Shown piece after piece: positions 56,069-64,000 of a DNA stretch of 64,000 nt. The notes under the pieces were generated by a model. It saw only the letters and a list, made by a program, of their open reading frames with translations. It was not told the DNA's origin and did no database searches. How positions within the stretch are numbered: the stretch's first letter is position 1; the number at the start of each line of letters is the position of its first letter. This DNA is from ATX-6F1 sp943369485 (lineage in GTDB: Bacteria > Cyanobacteriota > Cyanobacteriia > PCC-6307 > Cyanobiaceae), in assembly GCA_943369485.1 (NCBI GenBank), contig CALRNH020000013.1, forward strand, positions 32,658 to 96,657. The letters are read 5' to 3'. The position numbers were made by a program, and so were the translations under genes.

Positions 56069-56482
56069 ATGAATCGCCTCTGGCTCTCCGGCCTGGGGGG
56101 CATCGCTGTTCTTCTCAGTGCAACCGCCGCCTTGGCGACCCCGGCCGGCACCCTGCTCAAGGGCCTCAAGTTGCCGATCCCCGCCCCCGCCCCCAGCCTG
56201 TTCGCCGCCAATGCGGTCGGTCAGACCAGCCTCAACACCCAGCTGGCTGGCACCCCCGATGGGCTGCTGGCCAAGCTGAAGGAGGCCCTGACCAAGCAGG
56301 GCTACAGCGAGCGCACCATCAACACCGTGGTCGGGGCCTGGGGCTTCAACCTGGTGCTTGACCCCCCGGCCGGTACCACGGTGGATGGCACCCCGTCGGG
56401 CAAGTCGGCGGCCCTGGTGTTGCAGTCCACAGCCCTCGGACCCGGCAAGCTCAATCTCAACGTGCGTTTCGAGGCGCTCTAG
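56069..56482 (+). CDS. Secreted hypothetical protein
   Basis: A 137-residue protein with a signal peptide (LSGLGGIAVLLSATAALA, cleavage near residue 24). The mature part is small and alanine/leucine-rich (LLAKLKEALTKQGYSERTINTVVGAWGFNLVLDPP, SAALVLQSTALGPGKLNLNVRFEAL). No family is recognised. The ATG at 56069 is preferred because AAAGG at 56057-56061 forms a ribosome-binding site 7 bases away; an ATG at 56054 is the alternative. Confidence 0.6.
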   Translation: MNRLWLSGLGGIAVLLSATAALATPAGTLLKGLKLPIPAPAPSLFAANAVGQTSLNTQLAGTPDGLLAKLKEALTKQGYSERTINTVVGAWGFNLVLDPPAGTTVDGTPSGKSAALVLQSTALGPGKLNLNVRFEAL

Positions 56483-56521
56483 CTCGCCAGCCATAGCGTG
56501 GAAGGCGGTCGCCCCCCGCCG

Positions 56522-57247
56522 ATGCCCCGCCCCTGCCCGGTTCCGTTTTTCACTGGCTCGCAGACGGGCCTGCTGGCGCTGTCAGCCCTGATCGCCCTGG
56601 CGCCGGCGGCGGCCCGCGCCGAGGGCCAGGTGCAGCTCCGCTGCGACGGCACCTTGGTGGAGGCGCGGGGCTCGGCCGAACTCAAGCGCCCCACCCAGCG
56701 CTTGCGGGTTTCCCTGGGGATCGAGGCCGAAGGCGTCAGCGCCGACGCGGCCCTTGGCCTGTTGCAGGAGCGCCTCGCGGCCGTGCGCCAGGGGCTACAG
56801 CGCCTGGGGGTGCAGGACCTGGAGGTCACCTCCCCCAGCACCTGGGATCGCCCCCCTTCGCCGCGCTCGCCCGCCCAGGTGAATGCAACCGTTCAGGTGA
56901 GTGGTCGATTGGCCCCCGACCAACTGCAGGCGCTGATTCGTGGGGTGGGGGCCCTGTCGGGGGTGAAGCTGTCGCCGGTATCCGCCGAGGCCGATCCCCG
57001 TGGAGATGCCGCCAGCCGCGGCACGTTGCTGCGGGCGGCCTACCAGGACGCCCTGACCCAGGCGCGGGAATTGGCGGCCGCCATCGGACTGGCCAGGCTC
57101 ACCCCGTTGGAGGTGCAGGTGGAGGGCGGGTTTCGTCCGGTGATGATGAAGGCCATGGCCGCAGACAGTGCGGCCCCCTTTGATCCGGCCGAGTTGCCCA
57201 AGCCCAGCGAGCGCACCAGCCTTCTGGCGCGGTTCTGCGCCCGCTGA
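56522..57247 (+). CDS. SIMPL-domain (DUF541) secreted protein
   Basis: A 241-residue exported protein. The N-terminus is a signal peptide (LLALSALIALAPAAARA). The mature region resembles SIMPL/DUF541: LRCDGTLVEARGSAELKRPTQRLRVSLGIEAEG near the start, then NATVQVSGRLAPDQLQALIRGVGALSGVKLSP and AAYQDALTQARELAAAIGLARLTPLEVQVE. The family is periplasmic and of unclear function. The ATG at 56522 is chosen to place the signal peptide at the N-terminus. It is convergent with the MscS gene. Confidence 0.78.
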   Translation: MPRPCPVPFFTGSQTGLLALSALIALAPAAARAEGQVQLRCDGTLVEARGSAELKRPTQRLRVSLGIEAEGVSADAALGLLQERLAAVRQGLQRLGVQDLEVTSPSTWDRPPSPRSPAQVNATVQVSGRLAPDQLQALIRGVGALSGVKLSPVSAEADPRGDAASRGTLLRAAYQDALTQARELAAAIGLARLTPLEVQVEGGFRPVMMKAMAADSAAPFDPAELPKPSERTSLLARFCAR

Positions 57248-57267
57248 AGCCTCCGTGGAGTCGAACG

Positions 57268-58749
57268 TCAGCTGAGCAGCGAACTGAACAGCTGGCGCAT
57301 GCGCTCAAACAACTGCTTGTCCTGCAGGGGTGCCGCTTTGTCTTCGATGCGTTGGAGCTGCGCCTGGCGGGCGTTCACGAGGCCCGCCAGCTCCTCCAGC
57401 AGGGCGGCGTCGCCTGAGAGCAGGGGCTGCAGCGCCGCCCGGCTCACCTCCAGCAGCAGGCATTCCTCGAGTGAGCGCACCGTGGCGCTGCGGGGGGCAT
57501 CGAGGCAGAGGGTCATCTCCCCGAAGATTTCTCCCGCTCCGAGCCGGGCCACGGAGGTGGGGGTGCCATCGGCGCTCGCTTTGAGCACTTCCACCTGGCC
57601 TTGCACCAGTTGGTAGAGCGAGTCACCGGCATCGCCCTCGCGCACGATCGTTTCGCCGGGACCGAATCGGCGCGTGAGGCTGAGTGAAGCCAGGGTGCTC
57701 AGCTGCTCCTCCTCCAGCATCGCGAACAGATGGTTGGAGCGCAGCAGCCGTTGCCGCTGCTCCAGCGATGCCAGGGAAGGATCCGTTCCAGCGCTCGCCG
57801 GACGCTTGCGCCGCAGCTCGCGCACCGGATAGGGAATGCTGTGGCCCGCCCGCTGGAGTGCGAACCAGAACTGCTCCAGCAGCTCACTGCGGATCTGGAG
57901 GCGGTTGGCTTCCCCGGCTCCGAGATGCCACACCATCAGCTCGTAGGTGATCGCGCTGTCGGCGTAGGCGCCCACCCAGACCCGTGATTCCTCACTGCTG
58001 AGCACACGGGGGTGCTGGCGGATCACCTGCAGCAGCAGCTGCCTGGCCTGGGCGGGAGAGAGCTCGTAATCAAGGCCGAGGCTGAAGCGGTTGCCCACCG
58101 GGTCGATCGGGCTGAATCTGCTCAGCACCTCCGAGGCGACCTTGCTGTTGGGGAGCACTTGCAGGGCCCCGTCGACGCCCTTGACGATCGTGTTCATCAG
58201 GGTCAGCGAAACCACGAAGCCCTTGGTCCCGTCCAGTTCGATCCAGTCGCCTTCACGAAAGGGATTGTCGATCTGAAGGGTGATGCCCGCGAACAGGTCT
58301 TTGAGGGTCTCCTGGGCGGCCAGGCCGATCACGGCGGTGAGCACCGCAGAGGTGGTCACCAGTCCCACCAGGTTGATGCGGGCTTGCTGCTGCAGCACCA
58401 CCACCGTGAGCGCCGCACCCACCCCGAGGACGCCCAGGTCCCGGAGGATCTTGGCGGGTTTGGCCCACAGGCCCAGGGCCGCGGGCAGCTCCAGGAACGC
58501 CCACTCCCCCAGCCTGATCAGGGCGTAGCTGATGAGCAGCACGACCGCGGTGCTCCACCAGGGGCGAAGGGCATCCGGCAGCCAGATCAGTGGCAGGCTG
58601 CCGCTCAGCAGCCAGGCCACAATCGCCGCCAGGGGCAGCCGGGCGGGGGGGGAGGCGAGACCGCGGGGATGGCGCCGGCAGAGCAGCCGCAGCACGATCA
58701 GGCCGGCGGTGAGGCCTAGGGCCAGCAGCAGCCTTTGCAGCACCTCCAT
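57268..58749 (-). CDS. MscS-family mechanosensitive channel with cyclic-nucleotide-binding domain
   Basis: A 493-residue channel of the bacterial cNMP-gated MscS type. N-terminal hydrophobic helices (about 5-110) lead to the pore helix (LVTTSAVLTAVIGLAAQETLKDLFAG) and the beta domain (NPFREGDWIELDGTKGFVVSLTLMNTIV, VLPNSKVASEVL). A cNMP-binding domain lies at about 345-455 (GETIVREGDAGDSLYQLVQGQVEVL, GEIFGEMTLCLDAPRSATVRSLEECLLLEV). It would open by membrane tension and/or cyclic-nucleotide binding. The neighbouring cyclase at 59787-61688 is a possible ligand source (inference). Confidence 0.9.
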   Translation of the reverse strand: MEVLQRLLLALGLTAGLIVLRLLCRRHPRGLASPPARLPLAAIVAWLLSGSLPLIWLPDALRPWWSTAVVLLISYALIRLGEWAFLELPAALGLWAKPAKILRDLGVLGVGAALTVVVLQQQARINLVGLVTTSAVLTAVIGLAAQETLKDLFAGITLQIDNPFREGDWIELDGTKGFVVSLTLMNTIVKGVDGALQVLPNSKVASEVLSRFSPIDPVGNRFSLGLDYELSPAQARQLLLQVIRQHPRVLSSEESRVWVGAYADSAITYELMVWHLGAGEANRLQIRSELLEQFWFALQRAGHSIPYPVRELRRKRPASAGTDPSLASLEQRQRLLRSNHLFAMLEEEQLSTLASLSLTRRFGPGETIVREGDAGDSLYQLVQGQVEVLKASADGTPTSVARLGAGEIFGEMTLCLDAPRSATVRSLEECLLLEVSRAALQPLLSGDAALLEELAGLVNARQAQLQRIEDKAAPLQDKQLFERMRQLFSSLLS

Positions 58750-58800
58750 GGCGGCTCAGGTCACGGCGGGGCATCCTGGACGGGCCGGTCGGCCCCAGCC

Positions 58801-59148
58801 ATGCTCCCAGACCCCTCCCATCACCCGCATGCGCTGGACCTGTTTCTGATGCTCGCCATGGGGCATTTCGTGGGGGACTTCGCTCTGCAGAGCGACCGCA
58901 TGGCCACAGAAAAGTGCCCGGGTCATGATGTCACGCTTCCCTGGTACTGGTGGCTCGGTGCCCATGCCGCCATCCATGGCTTCCTGGTGGGTCTGATCAC
59001 TGGAGTGCCCCTGCTGGGGCTGGCGGAATGGGTGGCCCACGCCCTCACCGACATGGGCAAGTGCCGCCGTCTCTACCGCCTGCCAGGTGATCAGGCCATC
59101 CACTTGGCCACAAAACTTTTTTGGGCCTGGCTGGTGGTGCGATCCTGA
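58801..59148 (+). CDS. DUF3307-like membrane protein
   Basis: A 115-residue protein. LMLAMGHFVGDFALQSDRMATEK near the start matches the DUF3307 opening (HxxxDFxLQ). Later HAAIHGFLVGLITGVPLLGLAEWVAHALTDMGKCRR carries a histidine/aspartate pair (HAAIH, HALTD) in hydrophobic helices, consistent with an integral membrane protein. The function is unknown. It is divergent from the MscS gene, and the DUF928 gene follows 34 bases downstream. Confidence 0.75.
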   Translation: MLPDPSHHPHALDLFLMLAMGHFVGDFALQSDRMATEKCPGHDVTLPWYWWLGAHAAIHGFLVGLITGVPLLGLAEWVAHALTDMGKCRRLYRLPGDQAIHLATKLFWAWLVVRS

Positions 59149-59182
59149 GTGAGGGATTCAGCGACCTTCATCCGATCCAGCG

Positions 59183-59833
59183 ATGGCCCTTTTCAATCGC
59201 AACGCATCCCACCGCTGGATCGATGTCCTGCTCCTGGCGGCGCTGAGCCTGGAGACCAGCGCCGCCCTGGCCCAGACGAACCTGCGCAGCACCTTCCCTG
59301 GCCGCCGCATCGGTGGAGGCACCCGCGGCGAGTGCGCCGCCCGGGTGCTGGCCCACCTGGTGCCCGCTGACAGCGTCTTCTCCCCCGGCCCCGCCCTGAC
59401 GGTGGCACTGCTGGAAGGACCCACGGCCAACCCCCGGCCCCTGCAGGTGCAGTTCAGGCCCCAGGGCCCGGGCGGTACGGCCGCCGGCCCCGCCGTGAAA
59501 CGGGAGCTCCCGGCTGCCCCGGCGGGAGTCACCCTGCTCAACCTGGCCGGCTTCAAGGGCTCCCAGGTCTGGGAGTCCTCCTTCCGCTGCGACGACGGTG
59601 CGCCTCCCGCCACCAGTGATCCGCTCAGCTTTGTCGAAACGGTCTCACCACCTGCGTTGAGCCTGCTGGTGGGCGAAGGCTCCGCCGACGATCGCCGCCT
59701 TCAGACGGCCCTGCAGAAGCTCAAGGGCCAGTGCGGTTCCCAGGTGGCCAGCGTTCAGCTGGCCAAGACCTTTGGCCTCGAGGATGTCATCGGTCCGGAC
59801 TGGCCGGCAACGCTGCCGGTGCGCTGCCCTTGA
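59183..59833 (+). CDS. DUF928-like secreted protein
   Basis: A 216-residue exported protein. The signal peptide ends near residue 31 (LLLAALSLETSAALAQ), and the mature start GRRIGGGTRGEC is the DUF928 hallmark, followed by LVPADSVFSPGPALTVALLEGPTANPRPLQVQF. DUF928 genes often accompany CHASE2 cyclase and two-partner secretion genes in cyanobacteria (from memory), and here the cyclase gene lies next to it. Its 3' end overlaps the convergent cyclase gene by 47 bases. The function is unknown. Confidence 0.72.
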   Translation: MALFNRNASHRWIDVLLLAALSLETSAALAQTNLRSTFPGRRIGGGTRGECAARVLAHLVPADSVFSPGPALTVALLEGPTANPRPLQVQFRPQGPGGTAAGPAVKRELPAAPAGVTLLNLAGFKGSQVWESSFRCDDGAPPATSDPLSFVETVSPPALSLLVGEGSADDRRLQTALQKLKGQCGSQVASVQLAKTFGLEDVIGPDWPATLPVRCP

Positions 59834-61688
59834 GCTCCCAGACGTCGAGAGGTTCCGTTCGACCCTTCACGTGCAGGCTTCCCCAGGGTTCCCAGTCCAT
59901 GGTGTTGCTGCCGTTCTGAAGCACCAGATCACGCGTCACCGAGGAGACCAGCACCCGGCAAAGGCCACTCTGGCGGCTTTTCTCGTAGCTCTCCAGCCGC
60001 GAGGCACAGTTGACGGTGTCGCCGATGATGGCGTACTCCAGGCGCTCACTGCTCCCCATCGAGCCCGCCAGCACGGCGCCGGAGTGCACGCCGATGCGCA
60101 GGCGCAGTTCCGGTTCCCCATCGGCGGCGAGATCGCGATTGAGTTGTTCCAGGCCGCTCTGGATCGCCAGGGCAGCGTCGATGGCTGCGCATGCGTCGGC
60201 CGCTTCTCCATGGCCCAGCGGTGCCCCGAAGACGGCCAGGAATCCATCGCCGGTGAACTTGTTGACCATGCCGCCGCGCTTGGTGATCGCCGGCACGCAC
60301 AGGGCCATGCCCCGATTCAGCCACGCCAGCAGCTCCGCCGGCTTGAGTCGCTCGGAAACCGTGGTGAAGTTGCAGGTGTCGGAGAAGATCACGGTGACCG
60401 CCAGCTGGCGGCCCTCGAAGCGCCCGTCGCTGAGCAGCTCATCCCGTTGCTCCCAGAGCTGCTGGGCCACCGCCGGTGAAGTGGTCTGGCCGAGCAGCCG
60501 TTGGATCTGCTGGCGCTGCTGCTGGCTGGCGGCCCCGCGCCGCAGCCAGGCGGCTCCCGCCATCAGCGTGAGAGCGGCCAGGGGCAAGGTGGTTGGCACC
60601 CAGATTCCCTGCATCAACAGGGCCACCGCCGCCCCCAGGCCCAGCAGCAGCACCGCCGTCACGGTGAGGATGCTGCGCCGCAGGGTGGCGAAGCTTTCCC
60701 CCAGGGCGACACCGAGCCCCAGACCCAGCACCAGCAGCAGTGTGCCGCTCCACTCCGGCGGAGTCAGCAGCCGATGGGGTTGTCCATCGGCGAGGGCCAG
60801 CAGGGCGGCGGTGCGGTTGGCATGAAGCTCCACGCCGGGCATCTGCATCTGGCGGGCCGTCAGCACGAAGCGGGTGTAGGGAACGTTGAACAGATCGCGC
60901 AGGGAAGGGGCGGTGCTGCCGATCAGGACGATCCGGCCGCGGATCTGCGCTGCGGGCACCTGCTGGTTGAGCAATTGATCGAGGGACCAGAGGGGAAAAC
61001 TGCCCGGCTGATGGAACGCCAGCAGCTGCTGGAAGCCGGCGGCATCGAGGTTGAAGTAACCGCCCGAATCGCGCTCAAGCCAGCCCCCGACGCCGGGGCC
61101 GGTTTCAAGCCGTCGGCGTAGCTCGCCGTTGCCGCGAAAGACCTCCACCAGCCGCAGGGGCAGGGCCACGGTGGCGGCATCCTGGCCAGCGACATGAACC
61201 AGGTCCCGGCGTACCACGCCGTCGGCGTCCACCACCAGGTCGTTGAAGGCCTGGCGTTGGGGTGGCGTTCCCGGGATCGGGCCGATCGATTCGGCCACAT
61301 TGAAAATCGACACCAGTCGTGGGTTGGTGCGGGCCTGGCGGCGCAGGCACTCCTGCTGAGGGCCGACACCCTTGTTGCGGTAGAGATCGAAGCCGATTGC
61401 CCGGGCGCCATCGGCGCTGAGGGTGTCGATCGCCTGGCACAGCAGCCTGTCATCGATCGGCCAGCCGTGGCGTGAGATGTCGGCTTCGCTGATGCCGATG
61501 ATCGTGATCGGCGTCGCGGCTCCCGATGGGGCGGGCCGCAGGTGGGTGATCAGGTCGTAGAGCAGCAGATTGAGTGATTCGGCGATGCCCGTGAAGCGGA
61601 GCGCCGCCACCAGCAGGGCCGCCGCCCCGTAGGGCGCCATCAGCAGCACCACCCGGCTCAAACGATTGGGTCGCGATGATCGGGCCAT
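59787..61688 (-). CDS. CHASE2-domain adenylate/guanylate cyclase
   Basis: A 633-residue transmembrane cyclase. It has an N-terminal TM, then CHASE2 (about 40-300; IIGISEADISRHGWPIDDRLLCQAIDTL, RGRIVLIGSTAPSLRDLFNVP), further TMs (about 315-385), then the class III catalytic domain (about 415-600). The catalytic domain has FSDTCNFTTVSE (metal Asp), VNKFTGDGFLAVFG (purine-binding Lys and second metal Asp) and IIGDTVNCASRLE. The residue usually Asp or Thr before IIGDTVN is Ala here, so the ATP/GTP preference is uncertain. It starts 8 bases after tpsB and is probably cotranscribed with it. Confidence 0.92.
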   Translation of the reverse strand: MARSSRPNRLSRVVLLMAPYGAAALLVAALRFTGIAESLNLLLYDLITHLRPAPSGAATPITIIGISEADISRHGWPIDDRLLCQAIDTLSADGARAIGFDLYRNKGVGPQQECLRRQARTNPRLVSIFNVAESIGPIPGTPPQRQAFNDLVVDADGVVRRDLVHVAGQDAATVALPLRLVEVFRGNGELRRRLETGPGVGGWLERDSGGYFNLDAAGFQQLLAFHQPGSFPLWSLDQLLNQQVPAAQIRGRIVLIGSTAPSLRDLFNVPYTRFVLTARQMQMPGVELHANRTAALLALADGQPHRLLTPPEWSGTLLLVLGLGLGVALGESFATLRRSILTVTAVLLLGLGAAVALLMQGIWVPTTLPLAALTLMAGAAWLRRGAASQQQRQQIQRLLGQTTSPAVAQQLWEQRDELLSDGRFEGRQLAVTVIFSDTCNFTTVSERLKPAELLAWLNRGMALCVPAITKRGGMVNKFTGDGFLAVFGAPLGHGEAADACAAIDAALAIQSGLEQLNRDLAADGEPELRLRIGVHSGAVLAGSMGSSERLEYAIIGDTVNCASRLESYEKSRQSGLCRVLVSSVTRDLVLQNGSNTMDWEPWGSLHVKGRTEPLDVWELKGSAPAALPASPDR

Positions 61689-61696
61689 GGCGGCCC

Positions 61697-63385
61697 TCAG
61701 AACCGGTACTGCACCTTGCCGTAGAAGCCCTTGCTCAGGGTCCAGTCGGCCCAGGGGCCGAGGTTGGTGTTGGCGCCGAGCTGATTCACCCAGCCGGCTT
61801 CCAGGGTCCAGTTGTCGCCTGCGAGCCAGCGGGTGAGGATGCCGCCTGCGCCGACGTAGTCGGTGAAGTTGATGCCCTGCAGCTTGGTGTTGATGCCGCC
61901 GTAGCCGATGAAAGGCACCAGCTGCAAGCTGTTTTTCTTTTTCTGCCAGAACGTCCAGACGACTTCACCGGTGCCGAGCCAGCCGTTGTCACCGCTGATC
62001 AGCTGACCGGGCAGGCCCCGCAGTCCCACATCCGAGCCGAGGGTGAACTGCATCGAGGGTGTGAGCGGGTTGAAGGCCACTTGTCCTCCGGCCCGCAGGT
62101 TGAGTTGCCAGTTGGGGGCGAACCCCCAGGCCGCCGAGACCAGACCCCCCAGGGCCGTGGCCTGGCCCGGGACAATGCCCACTTGGCCCAATTCGTTGAT
62201 CTGGCTGTCGGGGGTGAGTGCGCCGATGCCCTGCAACAGGTAGACGTTGCCGCTCCAGCCCACGGAGTTGGTCAGGCCGCTGCCACTGAGCCCCACCCGC
62301 AGGTAGCCCGTGCGCGGGGAACGCACACTCTCGGGCAGGATGCTTGGCAAGGTCTTGCCCGCCAGGTAGGTGTCGCTGCGGTTGAGGCTCAGGCCGGCGA
62401 AGGCGGCCCAGCGCTGGGTGAGCGTTTCCTTGAACACATATTCCAGCTGCCCCAGCCCCTGGAACTGGCGGGTGCTGAATTCGTTCGCCGGCTCGGGCAA
62501 CTCAATCAAGTTGCGGCGGCTGTAGCCGAAGGAGCCCGTGAGGTTGAACTGGTCGCTGAGCGGGTAGGTGTAGCTGGCGGAGGTGATCAGGGCCCCCAGG
62601 GAGGGGTCGTTGTTGAAGTCGAGTTCGCCGTAGAGCAGCAGCACATCTCCTTGGGCGGCGAGGCCCCCCTTCACCAGGGTGGCCACGGCCCGGCCCTCGC
62701 CGGAGCCGCTGGAGCCGTCGTTACGCAGGGAGATGTCGCCCTGGAGGGGTTGGCGGCCCTGCTCGACGTTCACCGTGAGCACGGCCTGGGTGGGGTCGCT
62801 GCCCAGGCGCGAGAGGTTGCTGCGGATGCTCTTGATGCCCGCCTGGCGTTGCAGGAGCCTCAGCTGCCGCTCCACCTCGCCCAGGTTGAGCACCTCCCCC
62901 TGGAGCGGCCGCAGCAGCCGGGTCACCCGGCGACTCAGCCAGGCACTCTTGGCGTTGACCCGCACCTCGACGATGCGGCCTTCAATCACATCGAGGAAGC
63001 CCGGGGCGGGTGTTGTTTCGGCGAAGACCCTGCTGTTGACGTAGCCATCGGCCACCAGGCGGGCGGTGAGGCTGGCGGCGCAGGCCTTGAGCCGCTCGCC
63101 GGGATCGGCGATCGCCAGGCAGGGCTGAAAGATCTTAGTGAGTTCCAAAGCGCCGTAGCGCTTGAGGCCCCGCACCTCGGGCAGGTCCTTGCGGACGGTG
63201 GGCGAGGGGGAGGGCGCCGGGCCAGGGGCCGGTGTGACCGGTGGCGCCGGCTCCAGCGGCTGCACATCCAGCTTCGGAGCGGGCCGCTTGGGGTCAAGCC
63301 GCTGCTCCCCGGCATCGGGCCCCGGCAGGCGCACAGGCCCCCCTTGGATGGGGGGGGCCACCAGCTGGGCAAGGAGGGGAAGCAC
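61697..63385 (-). CDS. TpsB/ShlB-type outer-membrane transporter (two-partner secretion)
   Basis: A 562-residue outer-membrane protein. A proline-rich N-terminal region (about 20-65) precedes a POTRA-like domain (about 95-240, TKIFQPCLAIADPGERLKACAASLTARLVADGYVNSRVF, GRIVEVRVNAKSAWLSRRVTRLLRPLQGEVLNLGEVERQLRLL). A 16-stranded beta-barrel ends in phenylalanine (GKVQYRF). It would secrete the TpsA exoprotein across the outer membrane. It is divergent from the partial TpsA gene at 63606 and followed by the cyclase gene 8 bases on. Confidence 0.92.
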   Translation of the reverse strand: MLPLLAQLVAPPIQGGPVRLPGPDAGEQRLDPKRPAPKLDVQPLEPAPPVTPAPGPAPSPSPTVRKDLPEVRGLKRYGALELTKIFQPCLAIADPGERLKACAASLTARLVADGYVNSRVFAETTPAPGFLDVIEGRIVEVRVNAKSAWLSRRVTRLLRPLQGEVLNLGEVERQLRLLQRQAGIKSIRSNLSRLGSDPTQAVLTVNVEQGRQPLQGDISLRNDGSSGSGEGRAVATLVKGGLAAQGDVLLLYGELDFNNDPSLGALITSASYTYPLSDQFNLTGSFGYSRRNLIELPEPANEFSTRQFQGLGQLEYVFKETLTQRWAAFAGLSLNRSDTYLAGKTLPSILPESVRSPRTGYLRVGLSGSGLTNSVGWSGNVYLLQGIGALTPDSQINELGQVGIVPGQATALGGLVSAAWGFAPNWQLNLRAGGQVAFNPLTPSMQFTLGSDVGLRGLPGQLISGDNGWLGTGEVVWTFWQKKKNSLQLVPFIGYGGINTKLQGINFTDYVGAGGILTRWLAGDNWTLEAGWVNQLGANTNLGPWADWTLSKGFYGKVQYRF

Positions 63386-63605
63386 AGGAAACGCTCTGCA
63401 GGAGCTTCAATCGGGCCCAAAGTATCTCGAAACTCCCTGGCTCACCATCGCTTTGGACACTTCGACCGTTTGGCCGATCGCCAGGTAGGCGGCGAAAAGC
63501 GTCATCGGTTCGATGGAAATTGGTGACGGTTTATACCTGGGGAGGTGTTGAAGGTCGCTCAAGTTTTGGCGGAGATCGTCAATTTTTCGATCGTCCACAT
63601 AGCCT

Positions 63606-64000
63606 TTGCAGACTCAGCGCCTTCCCTATTTGCTATTCCGTCGCCCCCAAACTTTGGGGCCAGCGCCTTCGTCCCTCAACGCCTTGCGCCACCAACGCTC
63701 GATAGGCCTCGGCCTCTGGGCGCTGCTGCTGGCCGGCGCCCCGGCGTTCGCGGGCGAGGTCAGCGCCACCAGCGGTGCCCTGGGCCTGGGCACGGCGGTG
63801 AACGGGTTGGCGGGCGGCAGCTGCGGCGCCGGCCTGTGCCAGGTGGGCGGCGGCACGGCGGCGGGCCGCAACCTGTTCCATCGTTTTTCGGCCTTTGACA
63901 CCCGCGGCGCCATCACCGGGGTGAACTTCGCCAGCGGCGGCGCCAGCAATGTGTTCGTGGGCGTGACCAGTCCCTTAGGGACCTTTATTGACAAGCTGGT
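63606..64000 (+). CDS. TpsA-type filamentous-haemagglutinin-like exoprotein, 5' part (cut by window end)
   Basis: 131 codons are visible, with no stop, so the gene runs past the window. A long N-terminal extension (QTQRLPYLLFRRPQTLGP) precedes a hydrophobic signal core (GLGLWALLLAGAPAFAG). The mature start resembles a TPS secretion domain (GTAAGRNLFHRFSAFDTRGAITGVNFASGGASNVFVGVTSP). It is the expected partner of the divergent TpsB. The start is unclear: TTG at 63606 is the first possible codon after an in-frame stop, without a clear ribosome-binding site. Confidence 0.75.
   Translation, partial: MQTQRLPYLLFRRPQTLGPAPSSLNALRHQRSIGLGLWALLLAGAPAFAGEVSATSGALGLGTAVNGLAGGSCGAGLCQVGGGTAAGRNLFHRFSAFDTRGAITGVNFASGGASNVFVGVTSPLGTFIDKL

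Overview
The window looks like a stretch of a GC-rich unicellular cyanobacterial chromosome, most likely of the Synechococcus/Cyanobium type. The evidence is gene content: a Flv3/Flv1 flavodiiron pair, two DesC-like acyl-lipid desaturases, an SLH/OprB porin, a NrtABCD/CmpABCD-type ABC transporter, a DUF928 protein and two-partner secretion genes. No rRNA, tRNA, CRISPR array or intact insertion sequence was seen. The taxon is an inference.

Bases 1 to about 7.2 kb differ from the rest. Small, mostly minus-strand, often AT-richer genes of unrelated function are separated by 85 to 96 base imperfect palindromes ending in RYYYAAC / GTTRRRY cores. These are integron attC sites, so this is a mobile gene-cassette array. 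Cassette products are a lipoprotein, small secreted and membrane proteins, a methyltransferase, a broken RibD/DHFR-like protein, an AHSA1/SRPBCC protein, a TspO/MBR protein, a PhnB-like VOC protein and a HEPN-domain protein. No integrase gene is present where one would be expected (right of 7.2 kb), so within this window it is a CALIN-like array (attC cluster lacking an integrase).

From 7.9 kb the backbone is: cbpA-cbpM and a FecR/CAP-like exported protein (7.9-10.4 kb); a small lipoprotein, a GST-like protein, dnaB and rplI (10.4-13.5 kb); two desaturases flanking a conserved hypothetical (13.5-16.2 kb); a PLP lyase with gcvH and gcvP (16.3-20.9 kb); pirin, an Old Yellow Enzyme, an HxlR regulator and a Kir channel (21.6-25.1 kb); rubrerythrin with flv1 and flv3 (25.1-29.4 kb); a DUF6671 protein and a short Crp-like regulator followed by a five-gene ABC transporter operon with two tandem binding proteins (29.7-38.6 kb); hsp20, a porin and a secreted NTF2-like protein (38.7-42.4 kb); MEKHLA, SWIM, MBL, acyltransferase, GNAT, TMEM175 and SNF2 genes (42.6-50.6 kb); and alaS (51.1-53.8 kb).

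The last 10 kb is rich in cyclic-nucleotide-type modules: a glutaminase fused to STAS and cNMP-binding domains, a MscS channel with a cNMP-binding domain, and a CHASE2 adenylate/guanylate cyclase. The cyclase sits directly behind a TpsB outer-membrane transporter gene, which is divergent from a TpsA exoprotein gene cut by the window end. The strongest candidates for follow-up are the integron cassette array, this cyclic-nucleotide neighbourhood, the tandem-binding-protein transporter operon, a 31-base perfect direct repeat at 39.3 and 42.6 kb, and a perfect 13-base-arm palindrome between flv1 and rubrerythrin.
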